From Xanthomonas hortorum pv. pelargonii (lineage in GTDB: Bacteria; Pseudomonadota; Gammaproteobacteria; Xanthomonadales; Xanthomonadaceae), in the NCBI RefSeq assembly GCF_024499015.1, contig NZ_CP098604.1:2790001-2854000 (forward strand): a DNA stretch of 64,000 bases, written 5' to 3'. The position numbers were made by a program, and so were the translations under genes. Position 1 is the first letter of the stretch. The number at the start of each line of letters is the position of its first letter. Positions 9,473 to 17,356 of this stretch are shown in pieces. The notes below the pieces were generated by a model. The model saw only the letters and a list, made by a program, of their open reading frames with translations. It did not search any database and was not told the DNA's origin.

Positions 9473-10093
9473 ATGGCTTATCGACGCTCCGCCCTGATGG
9501 AAGAACGCCTGGCCGGCAACCGCGAACGCATCCTGCACGCGGCCCGCGCCCTGATCGCCGAAGGCGGCTACCGCAATGCGCCGGTGACCGCCGTCGCCGC
9601 CGCAGCCGGCGTCTCGACCGGGCAGATTTACCGACATTTCCCTTCGAAAGCTGACCTTTTCGTGGAAGTTCTTAACGAAGCCGTGCAGCGCGAGATGACC
9701 ATCCTGCGCACCATCGCCACCACCCAGGCCAGTGCCGCCGAGCGCCTGCGCAGCGCCATTGCCACCTTCGTGCGGCGTGCGCTGGCCGGCCCTGCGTTGG
9801 CCTATGCGTTCATCGCCGAGCCGGTGGAAAGCGAAGTGGATGCCGAGCGCATCCGCGGCCGGCGCCTGTTTGGCGAGGTGTTCCGCCAGCTGCTCGCCGA
9901 AGGCGTGGCCGCCGGTGAGTTCCCGCAGCAATCGCTGGACGCAGCGGCGGCCTGCATCGTCGGCGCCTTCACCGAGGCCTTGGTGGGCCCGGTTGCCCCC
10001 AGCCGCGGCGATCCGCAACAGGGCGAGCAACTGGTCGAGGCGATCTGCGGCTTCTGCTTGCGCGCGGTGGGTGCGCGGCAGCCGGCCAGCTGA
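9473..10093 (+). CDS. TetR/AcrR-family transcriptional regulator of the leucine/isovalerate operon
   Basis: This 206-residue protein has an N-terminal TetR helix-turn-helix at about residues 18-60 (ILHAARALIAEGGYRNAPV, AAAAGVSTGQIYRHFPSKADLF). The C-terminal helical ligand-binding domain contains VGAFTEALVGPV. It is transcribed divergently from isovaleryl-CoA dehydrogenase and is the likely repressor of that operon, with an acyl-CoA intermediate as a plausible ligand (inference from context). The start follows the palindromic operator candidate closely, consistent with autoregulation. Confidence 0.85.
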   Translation: MAYRRSALMEERLAGNRERILHAARALIAEGGYRNAPVTAVAAAAGVSTGQIYRHFPSKADLFVEVLNEAVQREMTILRTIATTQASAAERLRSAIATFVRRALAGPALAYAFIAEPVESEVDAERIRGRRLFGEVFRQLLAEGVAAGEFPQQSLDAAAACIVGAFTEALVGPVAPSRGDPQQGEQLVEAICGFCLRAVGARQPAS

Positions 10094-10178
10094 CGGTGCA
10101 CTGACCACACACCAGCTGTGCTTCATTGATGCACCTGGCTGTGCATATACTGTGCAAACCCCTTGCTGGAGTCGTGCG

Positions 10179-10553
10179 ATGGTCGCCGTCCTCAATCCCC
10201 TGGCCCTGACCGAACGCCTGCGCGTGCCGGATCGCACCATCCTGTCGCCGTCGGCGATGGCCGGCCTGCTGGATCTATCGCAACAGGAGCTGGCCGAACT
10301 GGCCGGCGTGCATCGCAACAGCCTGCGCGTGCACCCGGAAAGCCCGCGCGTGCAGGACCTGCTGCGCAACCTGTCGCGCTTGCTGGTGGCGATGACGCAA
10401 GTCCAGCCGGACGAACGTCAGGTGGTGTTCCACCTCAAGAACACGCCGATCCCCGCATTCGAATTCGCCACCTTGCTGGAGGTGGTCAAACAGGGCCGCA
10501 CCGACGATGCATTGACCTACCTGCGCACCGTTGAAGCGGGGGCTGCCGGTTGA
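10179..10553 (+). CDS. Xre/MbcA/ParS-type antitoxin of a RES toxin-antitoxin pair
   Basis: This encodes 124 residues from the ATG at 10179. The central helical DNA-binding part (ILSPSAMAGLLDLSQQELAELAGVHRNSLR) resembles the Xre/ParS antitoxins that pair with RES toxins. The C-terminal part (AFEFATLLEVVKQGRTDDALTYL) matches the toxin-neutralising MbcA-like domain. Its TGA overlaps the TTG start of the RES gene, so the two are translationally coupled. Repeated GTGCA elements and a TATACT -10-like box lie just upstream (10130-10160), a plausible autoregulated promoter. Confidence 0.85.
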   Translation: MVAVLNPLALTERLRVPDRTILSPSAMAGLLDLSQQELAELAGVHRNSLRVHPESPRVQDLLRNLSRLLVAMTQVQPDERQVVFHLKNTPIPAFEFATLLEVVKQGRTDDALTYLRTVEAGAAG

Positions 10554-11077
10554 AGCTGAGCGCCCCGGCGCACTGCACGTTGTATCGCGCCTTCACCCCG
10601 CGCTGGGCCGCCGAACCGCTGAGCGGCGCCGGTGCCGCGCGCTCGGGCGGGCGCTTCAATCGTTTCGGTCAACCCGCCTTGTATCTCTCGCAGCAACTGG
10701 AAACCGCTGCCGCCGAATACGCGCAGGCCGCGCCGTTTCTACCACCGTTTACGTTGGTCAGTTACGCCGCCGATCTGCCCGCGTTGGCCGATTTGCGCCT
10801 GCTCGATGCAAGCTGGGATCCGCTCTGGGCCGATTGGACCGAGGACTGGCGCAAGGCAATGGTCAACAAGATCGAACCGGTGAGCTGGGTACTCGGCGAC
10901 ATGCTGCGCGAGGCAGGGATTCCCGGCGTGATCTTTCCCAGCATGGCGCTGCCGGAGGGCATCAACGTGGTGCTGTTCCTGGACATGCTGCAGCCCGAGC
11001 AGGTGCTGCACGTGCTCGACGATGGCCGCCTGCCGCGCGACGGGCGGAGTTGGGGCGCTCCGCCCATCGTGGTGTAA
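10550..11077 (+). CDS. RES-domain toxin
   Basis: This encodes 175 residues. The start is a TTG at 10550-10552 that overlaps the antitoxin stop. RES-domain features: LYRAFTPRW near the N-terminus, the SGGRFNRFGQPALYLSQ block carrying the NAD-binding Arg, and the EYAQ helix. Characterised relatives (for example MbcT and ParT) attack NAD+ or modify proteins with it and stop growth. The length and order (antitoxin first) fit the family. Confidence 0.85.
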   Translation: MKLSAPAHCTLYRAFTPRWAAEPLSGAGAARSGGRFNRFGQPALYLSQQLETAAAEYAQAAPFLPPFTLVSYAADLPALADLRLLDASWDPLWADWTEDWRKAMVNKIEPVSWVLGDMLREAGIPGVIFPSMALPEGINVVLFLDMLQPEQVLHVLDDGRLPRDGRSWGAPPIVV

Positions 11078-11116
11078 CGGGTTGCGCGCGCGAGACATGA
11101 CGCCACGCTCGAATTT

Positions 11117-11452
11117 TCAACCAACCAACAGCTGCACCACACCGGCCAGCACTGGCGCGGCCACAGCTGTCGGCAGAATCAATCCACGCCGATACGGCAG
11201 CAACCACAGCGACAGCAACGCCGCAGCACCGGTCAAGGTGCCAATCCACAACACCGAACCGATGCCCCAGCCCTGCGCGTGCACCGCCAGGCCAAAGGTG
11301 AGCAGCAACAGCAGCCAACCCAGCACGCGCAGTTGCCGCGAGCGCGCAGCGCCCAGCATGCGGCCGCGTATCTCCTGCTGATGCTTGTCCATCGCCAGGC
11401 ATAACGCAGCGAATCCCGAAAAATTCAGTGCCAGCAACAGCAATACACTCAT
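11117..11452 (-). CDS. DUF3325-family inner-membrane protein
   Basis: This is a 111-residue membrane protein with about three hydrophobic segments (SVLLLLALNFSGFAALCLA, LGWLLLLLTFGLAVHA, SVLWIGTLTGAAALLSLWL). Residues KHQQEIRGR after the first helix are typical of DUF3325. It is the last gene of a membrane operon and overlaps the PepSY gene stop by ATGA, so it is translationally coupled. Such genes usually sit next to siderophore or TonB-receptor loci. Its biochemical role is unknown. Confidence 0.75.
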   Translation of the reverse strand: MSVLLLLALNFSGFAALCLAMDKHQQEIRGRMLGAARSRQLRVLGWLLLLLTFGLAVHAQGWGIGSVLWIGTLTGAAALLSLWLLPYRRGLILPTAVAAPVLAGVVQLLVG

Positions 11453-13059
11453 GCGCTTTCCTGTATCGGCACGCTGTTCTGCGCAGGCGCAGCGGCGCGC
11501 GCGCGTCGCGCAGATGCCGATTGCGGGGCCTTCCAATGCTGCAAACGCCAACCTGCGATCCCCAGACACACGCCAAGGAACAGGCACACCAGATCGACAC
11601 CGGCCAGCGCCCATTGCCCGGCCGGCAACGTCACGCCCAGATGCACATCGGTGGTAATCGCATTGAGCAGCGGCACCAGCGCGAACAAGGCTGCGCCCAG
11701 ATACAGCTGCCAGCTCCACATCGCGCGCCGTGGCCAGACGAAGGCGGCCAGCAATGCGGTGGCCCATGCAGCGAAAAACAGATTGGCCTCCATCGCCGCG
11801 CGTGCGTCCAACGTCACCGGTAGCAATCGGTTGGCCCAGAAGAAACTGGCAAAGGCGATCGGCAAGCCGGCAACCGCGCCGATGTTGAGCGCATCCACCA
11901 GACGCAGCCCGAAGCCGATGCGCCCGGCTTTGAGATGTTTGGGGCGTTCTTTCACCGCCCACATCACCACACCGCTGGCCACCATCAAATAACCGAGCAA
12001 ACCGGAGCCGAAGAACAGCGCGCGCATCCATGGCCCGGCAAAGTGGGCGATATGCAGGCCCACCATCGTGCCGCGCGTCTGGCTGGCACCGCCTGGCGCG
12101 CCGCTACGCTGCAGGCGCTGGCCGCTGATCGCATCGAACAGAATGGACGGCGCATCGGTCGAGAGACTGCCGGCCACCTGAGTCACGCCGACCGCGGCAT
12201 GCGCATCGTTGGGAAGCGACACCGCCACGTTGCCGATCTCGCCACCGCGCCAGTCGCTGCGCGCACGCGCCATGAACTGTTCCAGCGGCAGCATGCGCGC
12301 CGGTGTGCCCGATGCCTTCCGCGTATCGGCAACCCGGTTGGCGGATTCTTCGTAGAAACGCATTTCGTTGTCGGGGTACTGCGCTTTGATGCCCCACGGC
12401 AGGTACATGAACATCAAGGTCACGATGCCGGTGTAGGTGATCATCGCGTGGTACGGCAACGCGGTCACCGCGCTGACATTGTGGAAATCCAGCCACGAGC
12501 GCAGGCCCTTGCCCGGGCGAAAGGTAAAGAAATCCTTGAAGATCTTCTTGTGCGTGATCACCCCGCTGATGATCGCCACCAGCATGAACATCGCGCAGAA
12601 ACCCACGATATAGCGCGACCACATCACCGGCAGATAATGCAGATCGAAATGCAGCCGATAGAAGAAGTCGCCGCCCAGGGTGTCGCGTGCGGCGATCTCC
12701 TTGCTGGTGGCCGGGTCGATGATGGCATTGCCATACATCTCGCGGCGGCTGGCCGGTTTGCCATCGGCCGGCGCAGGATTTTGCCAGTACATGCTCACCA
12801 CCGGATTGCGCGTGTCCGGCAAGGTGATGTTCCAGCTCTGCGCATCGGCCGCATGCGCTTGCAGATACTGTTCGGCACTGCGCAGTGCGGTCGCGTTGCT
12901 CACCGTGGTGGTGGGCAGTTCCGGGCGCATCCAGCGACTGATTTCGTCGCGGTAATAACTCGCCGTGCCGCCCATGAAGATCAGCAGCAACACCCAGCCG
13001 ACCAGCAGGCCGGTCCAGGTGTGCAGCCACGCCATCGACTGGCGGAATCCCTGCTTCAT
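11449..13059 (-). CDS. PepSY-associated transmembrane protein (ferric-reductase-like)
   Basis: This is a 536-residue multi-pass membrane protein. The N-terminus (MAWLHTWTGLLVGWVLLLIF) is the hallmark PepSY_TM first helix, followed by a large periplasmic loop with a PepSY-like fold, then FYRLHFDLHYLP, a further pair of helices, and a final set (GLLGYLMVASGVVMW). Conserved His residues (HTWTG, HFDLH, HNVSA, HIAHFAG) could ligate haem. Relatives act in iron or siderophore uptake, probably reducing ferric complexes. The ATG at 13059, with GGAG upstream, overlaps the DUF3649 stop. Confidence 0.8.
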   Translation of the reverse strand: MKQGFRQSMAWLHTWTGLLVGWVLLLIFMGGTASYYRDEISRWMRPELPTTTVSNATALRSAEQYLQAHAADAQSWNITLPDTRNPVVSMYWQNPAPADGKPASRREMYGNAIIDPATSKEIAARDTLGGDFFYRLHFDLHYLPVMWSRYIVGFCAMFMLVAIISGVITHKKIFKDFFTFRPGKGLRSWLDFHNVSAVTALPYHAMITYTGIVTLMFMYLPWGIKAQYPDNEMRFYEESANRVADTRKASGTPARMLPLEQFMARARSDWRGGEIGNVAVSLPNDAHAAVGVTQVAGSLSTDAPSILFDAISGQRLQRSGAPGGASQTRGTMVGLHIAHFAGPWMRALFFGSGLLGYLMVASGVVMWAVKERPKHLKAGRIGFGLRLVDALNIGAVAGLPIAFASFFWANRLLPVTLDARAAMEANLFFAAWATALLAAFVWPRRAMWSWQLYLGAALFALVPLLNAITTDVHLGVTLPAGQWALAGVDLVCLFLGVCLGIAGWRLQHWKAPQSASARRARAAAPAQNSVPIQESA

Positions 13060-13367
13060 GCCACGCTCCGTTGCAGCCATGCGGCCAGCGCAAACATCAG
13101 CGCCGCCGGCACCGCGATGCCTGCCCACGCCCGCCACACGCTGGCGGTGGCAAAGGCCCACAGCGGGGCACACGCGCACACCACGATGCCGACCAGCATG
13201 CTGGTCAGCACCGCTTCGCTGGGCGGCATCGGCAGTACCAGCGCCAGCAACAGATTGGTGGCGCTGGCCAATGCATAGCCGCCAAAGATCGCGGCCAGCG
13301 TGCGCGCAAGCACGCCCAGCCAGGGGCGCCTGAACCAGGGAAGCGACAGGGGCGGTGCGGTAGACAT
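13056..13367 (-). CDS. DUF3649-family membrane protein
   Basis: This is a 103-residue hydrophobic protein with three predicted membrane helices (IFGGYALASATNLLLALVL, SMLVGIVVCACAPLWAFA, AGIAVPAALMFALAAWL). It opens the overlapping DUF3649-PepSY-DUF3325 set, an arrangement common in iron-uptake neighbourhoods of Xanthomonas and Pseudomonas. The stop overlaps the PepSY ATG. No enzymatic motif is visible, and its role is inferred only from its neighbours. Confidence 0.75.
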   Translation of the reverse strand: MSTAPPLSLPWFRRPWLGVLARTLAAIFGGYALASATNLLLALVLPMPPSEAVLTSMLVGIVVCACAPLWAFATASVWRAWAGIAVPAALMFALAAWLQRSVA

Positions 13368-13392
13368 CAGCTGTGCTGCATGTGCGGCCGAC

Positions 13393-14037
13393 TTACTCGG
13401 CCAGGAAGGTCAACGTGCTGATGTGGTGGATCATCGCCACCTGCTTGCCGGCGATCTCGCGCTTCACCGGCTCCTTGTTGGTGGCGACCAGGATGTGGCG
13501 GCCGGCGCGCAGCTTGGGCAAGGTCACCTGGCCCTTGGCATCGGAGGTCAGCGTCTTCTGCCACTTCTGCGGATCGATCACCGTCACCTCGACCTTGGGC
13601 AGCGGCTTGTTGCGATAGAGCACGGTTAGCGTGTTGCTGTTGGCGGCAGTGGGCACCAGTTCGAAATCGAGCTTGGCCGCGGGCGTGGCGCGGCCGGCGC
13701 GGGCGTAATAGCTCACCGTCTCGAAACCGCCGGCTTCGCCCTTCCAAGGCTCGAATACGCTGTCGTCGCTCAACCAGGCATCGCCGGTGCCGGACAGCGG
13801 CGCGGTGAGGAACTCGCTGCCGCGCTGTAACGCACCGGCCTTGCCGGCCGTGCCGAACACGGTCGGCTTGACCACGCGCTTGATCTCGTCTTCGCCGTGG
13901 TCGAGGGTGTCCTGCGCCGGCTCGCCGAAGTAGATGCGCACCGGGCCGCTGCCGTCGCGCTCGATCCAGATTTCATGGGCCTGGGCAGACAGACTGATGC
14001 TGGCCAAGGCCAGGCAGGACAGCAGAAAGGACTTCAT
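13393..14037 (-). CDS. Periplasmic DUF4198-like protein
   Basis: This is a 214-residue exported protein. It has a typical signal peptide (MKSFLLSCLALASISLSAQA) with predicted cleavage before HEIWIERDG. The HE(I/F)W start of the mature protein and the later beta-rich, Ig/transthyretin-like segment (DAKGQVTLPKLRAGRHILVA) resemble DUF4198 proteins linked to metal uptake. The final residues include HHISTLTF. It lies 25 bp upstream of the DUF3649 gene in the same direction, so it probably leads the operon. The substrate is unknown; iron, nickel or copper are possibilities. Confidence 0.65.
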   Translation of the reverse strand: MKSFLLSCLALASISLSAQAHEIWIERDGSGPVRIYFGEPAQDTLDHGEDEIKRVVKPTVFGTAGKAGALQRGSEFLTAPLSGTGDAWLSDDSVFEPWKGEAGGFETVSYYARAGRATPAAKLDFELVPTAANSNTLTVLYRNKPLPKVEVTVIDPQKWQKTLTSDAKGQVTLPKLRAGRHILVATNKEPVKREIAGKQVAMIHHISTLTFLAE

Positions 14038-14408
14038 CGCGGCGACTCCTCGTAAGCGGGACCGGGCGAAGCGAGAACCGCGTCACCGTGGGTTGATGGG
14101 AATGATACGCAATTCCACGAAACGAGACCAACGCGCCATCCGGGACCTGCGGGGTTCGACCAGCGCCTGGTCATCACGCGGGCAAGCGGGTTCTGCTGCG
14201 GAAGGGGTAGTGCCAAGCGGCTCCGTCATGCGGCATCGCGGCAATTTGCCAGCGGCACGCGAGGTGGCTACACACAAGACGTACAGCCCGCCAAGCTGCA
14301 GGACGCATCGCGGCGATAACTGTCATGCACAGTGGCCAGACTGGCGCGAACTGTGCTCTATACTCCGGCGCTAGCAGAGGTCTTCGACCAACAGCCAGGG
14401 GTGAGCGC
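14038..14408. promoter_or_regulatory. 371-bp divergent intergenic region with a candidate cytochrome promoter
   Basis: No convincing gene is seen. It separates the DUF4198-like gene from the cytochrome gene. A TATACT -10-like box at 14359-14364 lies about 45 bp upstream of the cytochrome GTG start. A strong AGGGGTGA Shine-Dalgarno sequence precedes that start. The rest holds no recognised motif. Confidence 0.35.
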
Positions 14409-14927
14409 GTGCGGAATTACGACCTCGAGTTCCTGAAAAAATTCTCGATGGTGATCGGACTACTTGTAGTGATCACCCTGGGCCTGATCGCCCTGGCAGC
14501 CTATTTGCAACGCGCCATTCCCGACGAAGTCTCGCCCACTGCGGCCAAACGCGTGCAGCAACGCATCGCACCGGCCGGTGCGGTATATGCCGGCACCACC
14601 GGCGCATCCGCACAAGCGGCGGCTCAGGCAGCAGCACTGGCCAAGGCCTCCTCGCAGTCTGCCTATGGCGGCAGCACCGATGGCAAGACCATCTTCGACA
14701 ATCTGTGCACCGCCTGCCATACCACCGGCGTAGGCAAGGCGCCGACGTTGGATCATTCGCATTGGGACGCGCGCATCGCCCAGGGCAAGGACACCTTGTA
14801 CAAGCACGCGATCGAGGGCTACACCGGCCCGGACGGCGGCATCATGCCGGCCAAGGGCGGCAACCCGGCGCTGACCGAAGAACAGGTCCGTGCCACGGTC
14901 GATTGGATGCTGGGCAATCTGAAGTAG
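14409..14927 (+). CDS. Membrane-anchored c5-type cytochrome
   Basis: This encodes 172 residues from the GTG at 14409, chosen for the AGGGG Shine-Dalgarno sequence just upstream; the open frame extends further back without a signal. Residues 12-33 form one transmembrane anchor (SMVIGLLVVITLGLIALAAYL). An Ala-rich linker follows, then the haem domain with CTACH (Cys100, Cys103, His104) and the Met ligand in GGIMPAKGGN. The organisation matches cytochrome c5/CycB-type electron carriers that feed terminal oxidases from the periplasmic face. Confidence 0.88.
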   Translation: MRNYDLEFLKKFSMVIGLLVVITLGLIALAAYLQRAIPDEVSPTAAKRVQQRIAPAGAVYAGTTGASAQAAAQAAALAKASSQSAYGGSTDGKTIFDNLCTACHTTGVGKAPTLDHSHWDARIAQGKDTLYKHAIEGYTGPDGGIMPAKGGNPALTEEQVRATVDWMLGNLK

Positions 14928-15010
14928 GCGCCTGAAACAAGCGCCTCCACGCACCATCTGGTCGCAGTTCGCAGCGGTTTGTTAGCCTGTTGCAACGCTC
15001 AGCTGCTCAT

Positions 15011-15031
15011 GCGCCGCCTTCCGGGCGGCGC
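15011..15031 (+). terminator. Rho-independent terminator after the cytochrome gene
   Basis: A perfect 8-bp stem GCGCCGCC/GGCGGCGC with a 5-nt loop is followed by TTGCATTTT, about 84 bp downstream of the cytochrome stop and just before the nuclease gene. Confidence 0.65.
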
Positions 15032-15066
15032 TTGCATTTTGGTCTACGTCTTTCTGGAGTGTGTCG

Positions 15067-16785
15067 ATGTCGCGTTGCTCGCTTGTTGTGCTCGGTGTGA
15101 TCGGTCTGCTGGCTCCGCTGCTGGGCAGTGCCGCCGATGGCGCGCCGCAACGCCTGTCGATCGCCGATGTGCAGGGCGAAGACACGCGTAGCCCTTACGA
15201 CGGCCGCGTGGTGGAGGTGGAAGGTATCGTCACTGCCGATACCCGCATCGGCCTTGCCGGCCTGTTCGTGCAGCAGCCCGGGTTTGAGCCGCGGCGCTCG
15301 CACGGCCTGTTCGTCACCGGCGCCGGCGATGCCGAGGTGGCAGCGGGTGATCGCGTGCGCATCATCGGCACGGTGCGCGAAGTGTCGGCAGGCGGCGAGG
15401 CGAGCCTGACCACGGTGGATGCCAGCAGCATCGAGCGGCTCGCCAGCGGCCAGCCGGTACCGGTGCGCATGCTCAGCGGGCCGCCGGCCAACTGGGAAGC
15501 GCTCGAAGGCGAGCATGTGCGCATCGCTGCGCTGACGCTCAACGGCAGCGATCGCCTGGAGACTTATGGCGAGCTGGTCGCCGCCTTCGGTGGGCGCTTG
15601 TGGCAGCCGAGCGAAGTGGCCGCGACCGGCACTGCGGCTTTCACGCAGCTGGAGGCGGAGAACGCACGCCGCCGGGTGCTGCTGGACGATGCACGCAATG
15701 GCCGCAGCCCCAAGACGGTGGCCTATCTGCCGGCAGATGCGGTGTTGCGCGCCGGCAGCCTGCTCAAGTCGGTCGATGGCATCGTCGACCAGCGCTACGA
15801 CGGCAACTACCGCATCCAGGTGCTGAATCCGCTGACGCTGCCAGCCATGCCGACTGCGGTGGCGCCGCAGGTCGGCGGCGATCTGCGCATTGCCTCGTTC
15901 AACCTGGAGAACTTCTTCAACGGCAATGGCCGCGGCGGCGGGTTTCCGACCAAGCGCGGTGCGCGCACGCATGAGCAGTTCCAGGCGCAGCTGGCCAAGC
16001 TGGTGTCCACCATCGTGCCGTTGCGCGCCGACGTAGCCGCGTTGATGGAGCTGGAAAACGACGGCAACGGTGCCGATGCCGCAGTGGCGCAACTGGTGGC
16101 CGCGCTCAATGCCGCCGGCAAGGACAAGGACTGGCAGTTCGTCGACACCGGCAGCGGCCCGGGTGATGATGCGATCCGGGTCGGCATCGTCTATCGCAGC
16201 ACCCAGGTCACCCCGGTCGGCAAGCCGGCCACTTTGACCGGCGGGCCGTTCGACAGCCACAGCCGTGTGCCGTTGGCGCAGGCGTTTCGCAGCACCCGCG
16301 GCGCGACCTTCGTGTTGGTTGCCAACCACTTCAAGTCCAAGGGGTGCGGCACCGCCAGCGGCGCCGATGCCGACCAGCGCGACGGCCAGGCTTGCTGGAA
16401 CGCCACCCGCACCGAGTCGGCCAAGCGCCTGCACCAGTGGTTGCAGACCGACCCCACCGGCGCGCAGACCAAACTTGCCGTGCTGCTGGGCGACTTCAAC
16501 GCCTACGCCATGGAGAGCCCGATGCGCAGCCTGCGCGCCAGCGGCTGGCAGGACGCGTTCGCAGTGGCCGGAGTGAAACAGCCTTACAGCTACGTCTACG
16601 ATGGCATGAGCGGGCGGCTGGACCACGCCTTGCTAAGCCCAGCGATGGCCAAGCAACTGCGCGGCGCGGTGGAATGGCATATCAACGCCGATGTCATGGA
16701 CGATGCCGGTTACGCCAAGCGCAATCTGGCCGGTCCGTGGCGCAGTTCCGACCACGACCCGGTGCTGCTGGGCTTTTCGCTGTAG
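15067..16785 (+). CDS. ExeM/NucH-like extracellular endonuclease/exonuclease/phosphatase-family nuclease
   Basis: This encodes 572 residues from the ATG at 15067, preferred over a GTG two codons earlier because GGAG then sits about 9 nt away. A signal peptide ends near GSAADG, so the protein is exported. An OB-fold-like domain (SIADVQG, VVEVEGIVTAD) spans about residues 25-120. The metal-dependent EEP domain has RIASFNLENFF, the LMELENDG acidic residue, NHFKSKG, LLGDFNAY and SSDHDPVLLGF. Known members degrade extracellular DNA, for nutrition or biofilm and NET degradation. It is monocistronic, flanked by a terminator and a convergent gene. Confidence 0.88.
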   Translation: MSRCSLVVLGVIGLLAPLLGSAADGAPQRLSIADVQGEDTRSPYDGRVVEVEGIVTADTRIGLAGLFVQQPGFEPRRSHGLFVTGAGDAEVAAGDRVRIIGTVREVSAGGEASLTTVDASSIERLASGQPVPVRMLSGPPANWEALEGEHVRIAALTLNGSDRLETYGELVAAFGGRLWQPSEVAATGTAAFTQLEAENARRRVLLDDARNGRSPKTVAYLPADAVLRAGSLLKSVDGIVDQRYDGNYRIQVLNPLTLPAMPTAVAPQVGGDLRIASFNLENFFNGNGRGGGFPTKRGARTHEQFQAQLAKLVSTIVPLRADVAALMELENDGNGADAAVAQLVAALNAAGKDKDWQFVDTGSGPGDDAIRVGIVYRSTQVTPVGKPATLTGGPFDSHSRVPLAQAFRSTRGATFVLVANHFKSKGCGTASGADADQRDGQACWNATRTESAKRLHQWLQTDPTGAQTKLAVLLGDFNAYAMESPMRSLRASGWQDAFAVAGVKQPYSYVYDGMSGRLDHALLSPAMAKQLRGAVEWHINADVMDDAGYAKRNLAGPWRSSDHDPVLLGFSL

Positions 16786-16908
16786 CGCAAGCTGGCGTTC
16801 GAATCCCGCTGCAGGCGCGTGCGTGATACGTGTTGTCTGCAACATGTTTTTGCGCGCCGCTGCGCTGCCATGGAAAAAGCAGGCCGCGAGCGCACGCGGG
16901 GCTTGCAC

Positions 16909-17295
16909 CTAGCTCGCGCAATGCCCCGCGCGGCGACGTAGCCGCAGATTGACCAGATGCGTGCTGGCCAGCAGCAGGCTGCCGGTCACCGTGATCGGGG
17001 TTTCCAGCGCGCCACCGGCCACCCCGCTTGCGCCGAGCACCAGGCCGGCCAGTCCGAAGGCCGCCAATGCCCACACCGGCGCGGGCAGTGCGTGTCGGCG
17101 ATGGCTGCTCCACAGCGCGTAGCCGCTCAGCGGCACGGCGGCGGTGGCGAACACCAGATGCACCCATTCGGCCCGGCTCCAGGCGCCTAGCAGCGGGAGT
17201 GCGGCGGCCAGCAGCGGCAGGGCCAGACAGTGCAACAGACACAGGCTGGACAGCGCGATGGCCGAGCGATCCAGCACAGAAGCGGTAACGCGCAT
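16909..17295 (-). CDS. MerC-domain membrane protein
   Basis: This is a 128-residue protein with four hydrophobic helices. The MerC signature LCLLHCLALPLL is near residue 20; its cysteines could bind metal. The second helix pair (LVFATAAVPLSGYAL, PVWALAAFGLAGLVLG) follows. It diverges from a CobW-type GTPase across a 61-bp gap with a Zur-box-like palindrome. This suggests a role in zinc acquisition or allocation rather than mercury transport (inference from context). Confidence 0.8.
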   Translation of the reverse strand: MRVTASVLDRSAIALSSLCLLHCLALPLLAAALPLLGAWSRAEWVHLVFATAAVPLSGYALWSSHRRHALPAPVWALAAFGLAGLVLGASGVAGGALETPITVTGSLLLASTHLVNLRLRRRAGHCAS

Positions 17296-17315
17296 GGAGC
17301 GTGCCCTGTCGAGTA

Positions 17316-17334
17316 AGTGTTATATAGTAACACT
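17316..17334. promoter_or_regulatory. Zur-box-like operator
   Basis: The perfect palindrome AGTGTTATATAGTAACACT (7-bp arms, 5-bp spacer) resembles the gammaproteobacterial Zur consensus core TGTTATA-N-TATAACA. It lies 20 bp before the merC start and 22 bp before the GTPase start, so one Zur dimer could repress both genes. Binding is inferred. Confidence 0.7.
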
Positions 17335-17356
17335 TCACTCCAGCCAGGCTGTCAGG

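Noticed and set aside
15007-16626. 539-residue minus-strand frame over the ExeM-like gene
   Set aside because: It has shadow composition, while the real nuclease motifs are on the plus strand.
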